Assembly: GCA_964654825.1 (NCBI GenBank)
Contig: CAZZKG010000055.1
Coordinates: 1 to 25,177, forward strand
DNA length: 25,177 nucleotides
From: CAZZKG01 sp964654825
GTDB lineage: Bacteria; Gemmatimonadota; CAZMKB01
Direction: 5' to 3'
The number at the start of each line of letters is the position of its first letter. The first letter of the stretch is position 1. Below, one piece after another: positions 22,224 through 25,177 of the stretch. The notes beneath the pieces were generated by a model that ran no database searches, was not told where the DNA came from, and saw nothing but the letters and a program-made list of their open reading frames with translations. The position numbers and the translations under genes were made by a program.

Positions 22224-23731
22224 TGGTTCTTTCGAGATACAGCCGATCGATCTGTATTCCTGTTCTGCTCATTCTGGCGGCTCTGACCGCAACTCCGGCT
22301 GCCGCGCTCCTGAACCTGGAAGAGCAGGTCGTCGAATACGTCCTTCCGAACGGCCTCACCTTCCTGCTTCTCGAGAGGGACTACCCTCCGATCTTCAGTA
22401 CCAACATCACGTACAAAGCCGGAAGTGTCGAAGAAGTACCGGGTATAACGGGTATCGCCCACCTCCTCGAACACATGGCATTCAAGGGTACGGAGAACAT
22501 CGGAACCAGAAACTATAAAAAGGAGCGGAAGGTCCTCCGGAGGATCGACGAACTGGCGAGAGCGCTGGACCGGGAGATGGACAGGAGTGAGGTCCCGGAC
22601 AGTCTCCGTCTGACTGAACTCGAACAGGAGCTTGCGGAAGCCAGGGAGGATCTCGCCGGCTTCATCATCAAGGATGAGATCGGAAAACTTTACGGAGAGA
22701 ACGGAGCCGTCGGATTGAACGCCTCGACCGGAGTCGATGTGACGCGCTACTATGTTAGCCTCCCTTCCAACAGGATCGAGCTCTGGATGTACATCGAATC
22801 CGAGAGGATGAGACATCCTGTCTTTCGCGAATTCTACACGGAACGGGATGTGGTTATGGAAGAGCGCAGGTTGAGAACTTTGACCGAGCCGTCCGGATTA
22901 CTCTACGAGACATTCCTCGCCACCGCCTACCTGGCACATCCATACGGCCAGCCGACGGTAGGCTGGATGTCCGACCTCAGGCACCTGACGGTCGAGGATG
23001 CAGAACGATTCTTCCACGATTATTACACTCCTTCCAACTGCGTGGTCTCGATCGTCGGCGACATCAATATCGAGAAGACAAAAAAGCTCATCGATGACTA
23101 CTTCGGTCCCATCCGCAAACGCAAGCGGGTGTCCCCTCCAGAAACAACAGAGCCCCCCCAGAACGGCGAGCGGAGAGCGGAGGTTGTCTTCGATGCCCAA
23201 CCCGTACTTCTCATCGGATTTCACAAACCGGTTCTCCCGGATCATGACGATTACGTCTTCGACCTCTTAGACATGATTCTTTCGAGCGGCAGGACATCGA
23301 GACTCTACCGGACCCTCGTTGAGAGCGGAATGGCCGTAAGTGCTAGCACATCTACCGATCCCGGCAATCGCTACCCCAACCTTTTCGTGATATCGGCCAC
23401 ACCTCGCAGCCCTCATACTACTCGAGATCTGGAAGATGCGATCTACGCAGAACTCGACCGGCTCAGGAGCGATCCTGTGAGTGACAGGGAACTCAAAAGA
23501 GCCGTAAAAAAGATCGAAACATCGTTCGTCCGCTCACTGGCAAGTAACTCGGGGCTGGCGAACAGGCTGGCGTATTACCAGACGATCGCCGGTGACTTCA
23601 GGTACATGACACGATATATCGAGGAAGTAAAAACGATCACGGCAGAGGACATAATGGATGTCGCTCAGAGATATCTCGTGAAAGACAACAGAACAGTGGC
23701 GACTCTGGTGAAGGGGGAGGATTCGCGGTGA
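22220..23731 (+). CDS. M16 family zinc metallopeptidase, catalytic subunit, exported
   Basis: A 503-residue pitrilysin/insulinase-family peptidase with a signal peptide (ICIPVLLILAALTATPAAA). The inverted zinc motif HLLEH is at residues 81-85 (His81, Glu84, His85), and the distal Glu ligand should lie in TERDVVMEERR (207-217). Between them a charged helical insertion of about 50 residues (roughly 100-153) lengthens the usual spacing; the same insertion occurs in other bacterial M16B proteins. The motif NGAVGLNASTGVDVTRYYVSLP is also typical of the family. It should act in the periplasm on unfolded peptides, as a partner of the next gene product. The stop overlaps the next GTG (GTGA). Confidence 0.93.
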   Translation: MMVLSRYSRSICIPVLLILAALTATPAAALLNLEEQVVEYVLPNGLTFLLLERDYPPIFSTNITYKAGSVEEVPGITGIAHLLEHMAFKGTENIGTRNYKKERKVLRRIDELARALDREMDRSEVPDSLRLTELEQELAEAREDLAGFIIKDEIGKLYGENGAVGLNASTGVDVTRYYVSLPSNRIELWMYIESERMRHPVFREFYTERDVVMEERRLRTLTEPSGLLYETFLATAYLAHPYGQPTVGWMSDLRHLTVEDAERFFHDYYTPSNCVVSIVGDINIEKTKKLIDDYFGPIRKRKRVSPPETTEPPQNGERRAEVVFDAQPVLLIGFHKPVLPDHDDYVFDLLDMILSSGRTSRLYRTLVESGMAVSASTSTDPGNRYPNLFVISATPRSPHTTRDLEDAIYAELDRLRSDPVSDRELKRAVKKIETSFVRSLASNSGLANRLAYYQTIAGDFRYMTRYIEEVKTITAEDIMDVAQRYLVKDNRTVATLVKGEDSR

Positions 23732-25170
23732 AGCACTTCTCCCTGCCCGCACCTGTTCTGATTCATCTGCTCACCCTGATAGTCTTCAGTGTGATGTCAT
23801 CCGGTAACCTCGGGGCCGGATCTCTAGAGAAGCGGAAGAGATTCGATTTCAAACCCCTCGTGTTCGAAACACCGGAAGTACAGAGAATCCCTCACGAGAA
23901 CGGCATTACTCTCTTCTTTCTGGAGGACCACGAACTTCCCGCGATCGAAGTGTATGCGCTGTTTTTCACAGGAGCCGTACTCGAGCCGGAAGGAAAGGGA
24001 GGCCTCGCCTCCCTGGTAGGTCAGGTAATGAGAACAGGCGGTACACAGGACCTTCGCCCCGAAGATATCAACGTGATGCTCGAAGACCGGGGTGCTGTAG
24101 TCGAGACCTCCATCGGTACCTGGAGCGGATCGGGTTATCTCTGGTCACTCAAAGAGGACTTCGACCCGGTGATGAAAATTTTCGTCGATATGCTCCGGAA
24201 TCCCGTTTTCGGTGAGGAGCAGGTGAACATCGCCAGGGGAAGGAAAATCGAAGGGATCCGGAGAAGGTATGACAGGCCGGCGGGACTGGCACGCCTCACC
24301 TTTGGTGAACTGCTCTATGGAGAGGATCACCCGCTTGGCCGGCTCACCGACAGTCTCGAAGTCCTGTCCATCACACGCGATGACATGATTAAGTTCCACC
24401 GTGAGCACGTCCTGTCGGCAAACCTGTGGCTCGGGGTTTCCGGTGACATCTCTCTGGAGCAGGTTACCGGTGCGGTCGAGACATACTTCGGGGACTGGCA
24501 GGGGGGAGAGCAAGATACGTTTCAGATTCCTGAGGTGCCGGAGATTACAGGTACGACTTACTACCTCATTCCCCGTGAAATCGAGCAGACAAAAGTGATT
24601 ATGGGTCACCTCGCCCCACTCGTGACGGACCCGGACTACCTGCCCCTCATCCTCGGAAACCGGATTTTCGGCGGCGGAGGTATCGGGACCAGCCGGCTCT
24701 GGCGAGAGGTGAGATCCAACAGGGGGCTCGCTTACAGTGTGGGGAGTTCCTTCGGTTTCGGTACGTTCGCGCCCGGCACGTTTACCATATCGATGGGCAC
24801 AAAAACAAGCACGGCTGTCCGTGCGATTACGATCGTTCGATCAGAGTTGAAACGTCTGATCGAAGCGGGAGTCACCGAAGAAGAAATCAAACGAGCACGA
24901 GATTACTACATCAACTCATACCCGTTTGATTTCAGCAGAGGGATGTCTATTGTCAGGCGGACCATGATAAACGAATACAGGAATCTGCCCCCTGACTTTC
25001 TCGAGACCTATCCAGATCAAATTTCACGGTTGACTGTAGACGACGTGAGTGATGCATTGAGACGAAACCTCGATCCGGAGAGGATGATCACCGTGGTGGT
25101 CGGTAATCGCGACGAGATAGAACCCTCCCTCTCGAAACTCGGCGAGGTGACCATAATCGAGAAGGAATAG
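23728..25170 (+). CDS. M16 family peptidase homologue, non-catalytic subunit, exported
   Basis: A 480-residue M16 protein with a signal peptide at residues 5-31. Where the catalytic partner has HLLEH this one has LASLV (in GKGGLASLVGQVMRTGG), so it has no zinc site. The other half of the fold is well conserved: LWREVRSNRGLAYSVGSSFGFGTFAPGTFTISMGTK contains the Arg/Tyr-type substrate-binding segment of M16B second subunits. Such pairs form heterodimeric clam-shell peptidases in which the inactive subunit completes the substrate chamber. The GTG start is coupled to the upstream gene, with AAGGGGGAGG just before it. The gene is complete; only seven bases of window follow. Confidence 0.93.
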   Translation: MKHFSLPAPVLIHLLTLIVFSVMSSGNLGAGSLEKRKRFDFKPLVFETPEVQRIPHENGITLFFLEDHELPAIEVYALFFTGAVLEPEGKGGLASLVGQVMRTGGTQDLRPEDINVMLEDRGAVVETSIGTWSGSGYLWSLKEDFDPVMKIFVDMLRNPVFGEEQVNIARGRKIEGIRRRYDRPAGLARLTFGELLYGEDHPLGRLTDSLEVLSITRDDMIKFHREHVLSANLWLGVSGDISLEQVTGAVETYFGDWQGGEQDTFQIPEVPEITGTTYYLIPREIEQTKVIMGHLAPLVTDPDYLPLILGNRIFGGGGIGTSRLWREVRSNRGLAYSVGSSFGFGTFAPGTFTISMGTKTSTAVRAITIVRSELKRLIEAGVTEEEIKRARDYYINSYPFDFSRGMSIVRRTMINEYRNLPPDFLETYPDQISRLTVDDVSDALRRNLDPERMITVVVGNRDEIEPSLSKLGEVTIIEKE

Positions 25171-25177
25171 CTGATTC

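Overview
The window reads as a stretch of bacterial chromosome with mid-range GC by eye and many GTG/TTG starts. A secreted beta-helix protein ends in a 'YPNPFNP' FlgD-like/type IX-style C-terminal domain. Together with outer-membrane beta-barrel proteins this suggests a Gram-negative member of the FCB superphylum or a related candidate phylum (for example Krumholzibacteriota, Eisenbacteria, Latescibacterota or Zixibacteria); that placement is inference. There is no CRISPR array, tRNA, rRNA or phage module.

Layout: (1) 1-1063, minus: a beta-CASP-type metallo-beta-lactamase (cut by the window edge) and a DUF302 protein. (2) 1282-1635, plus: a small VOC protein. (3) 1653-1827, minus: a broken relic of a beta-helix gene. 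(4) 1894-8443, minus: five overlapping genes behind a good sigma70-type promoter, encoding a membrane-anchored Fe-S/FAD pyridine-nucleotide oxidoreductase, a diheme cytochrome b, a 17-heme and a 16-heme periplasmic cytochrome c, and an outer-membrane beta-barrel. (5) 8714-10122, minus: a secreted beta-helix gene interrupted by two frameshifts, one at a G8 tract. (6) 10329-11937, minus: a DUF4159 protein and a PAP2-like protein with substituted catalytic residues. (7) 12122-14245, plus: B12-dependent ribonucleotide reductase. (8) 14285-16750, minus: a Lon-like AAA protease. (9) 17067-19916, plus: a fused membrane/spermidine-synthase-like/TPR protein. (10) 19964-21241, plus: a decayed DnaQ-like domain fused to a GIY-YIG nuclease. 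(11) 21241-21402: a MITE-like inverted-repeat element. (12) 21570-25170, plus: endonuclease III and a pair of M16 peptidases, catalytic then non-catalytic.

The standout is region 4. Read as a unit it looks like a complete electron path from cytoplasmic NAD(P)H or ferredoxin, through two b hemes crossing the inner membrane, into 33 c-type hemes in the periplasm, next to an outer-membrane barrel. This resembles a porin-cytochrome conduit for extracellular electron transfer, but with an unusual set of parts. The oxidoreductase itself looks circularly permuted relative to thioredoxin reductase. The physiological direction and the terminal acceptor or donor cannot be read from the sequence.

Five TTGAxx-N17/N16-TAxxxT promoters were found by eye in front of regions 4, 6, 7, 9 and 12, and a sixth in front of region 8. 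They agree with the chosen gene starts, and in one case (PAP2) the promoter decides the start.
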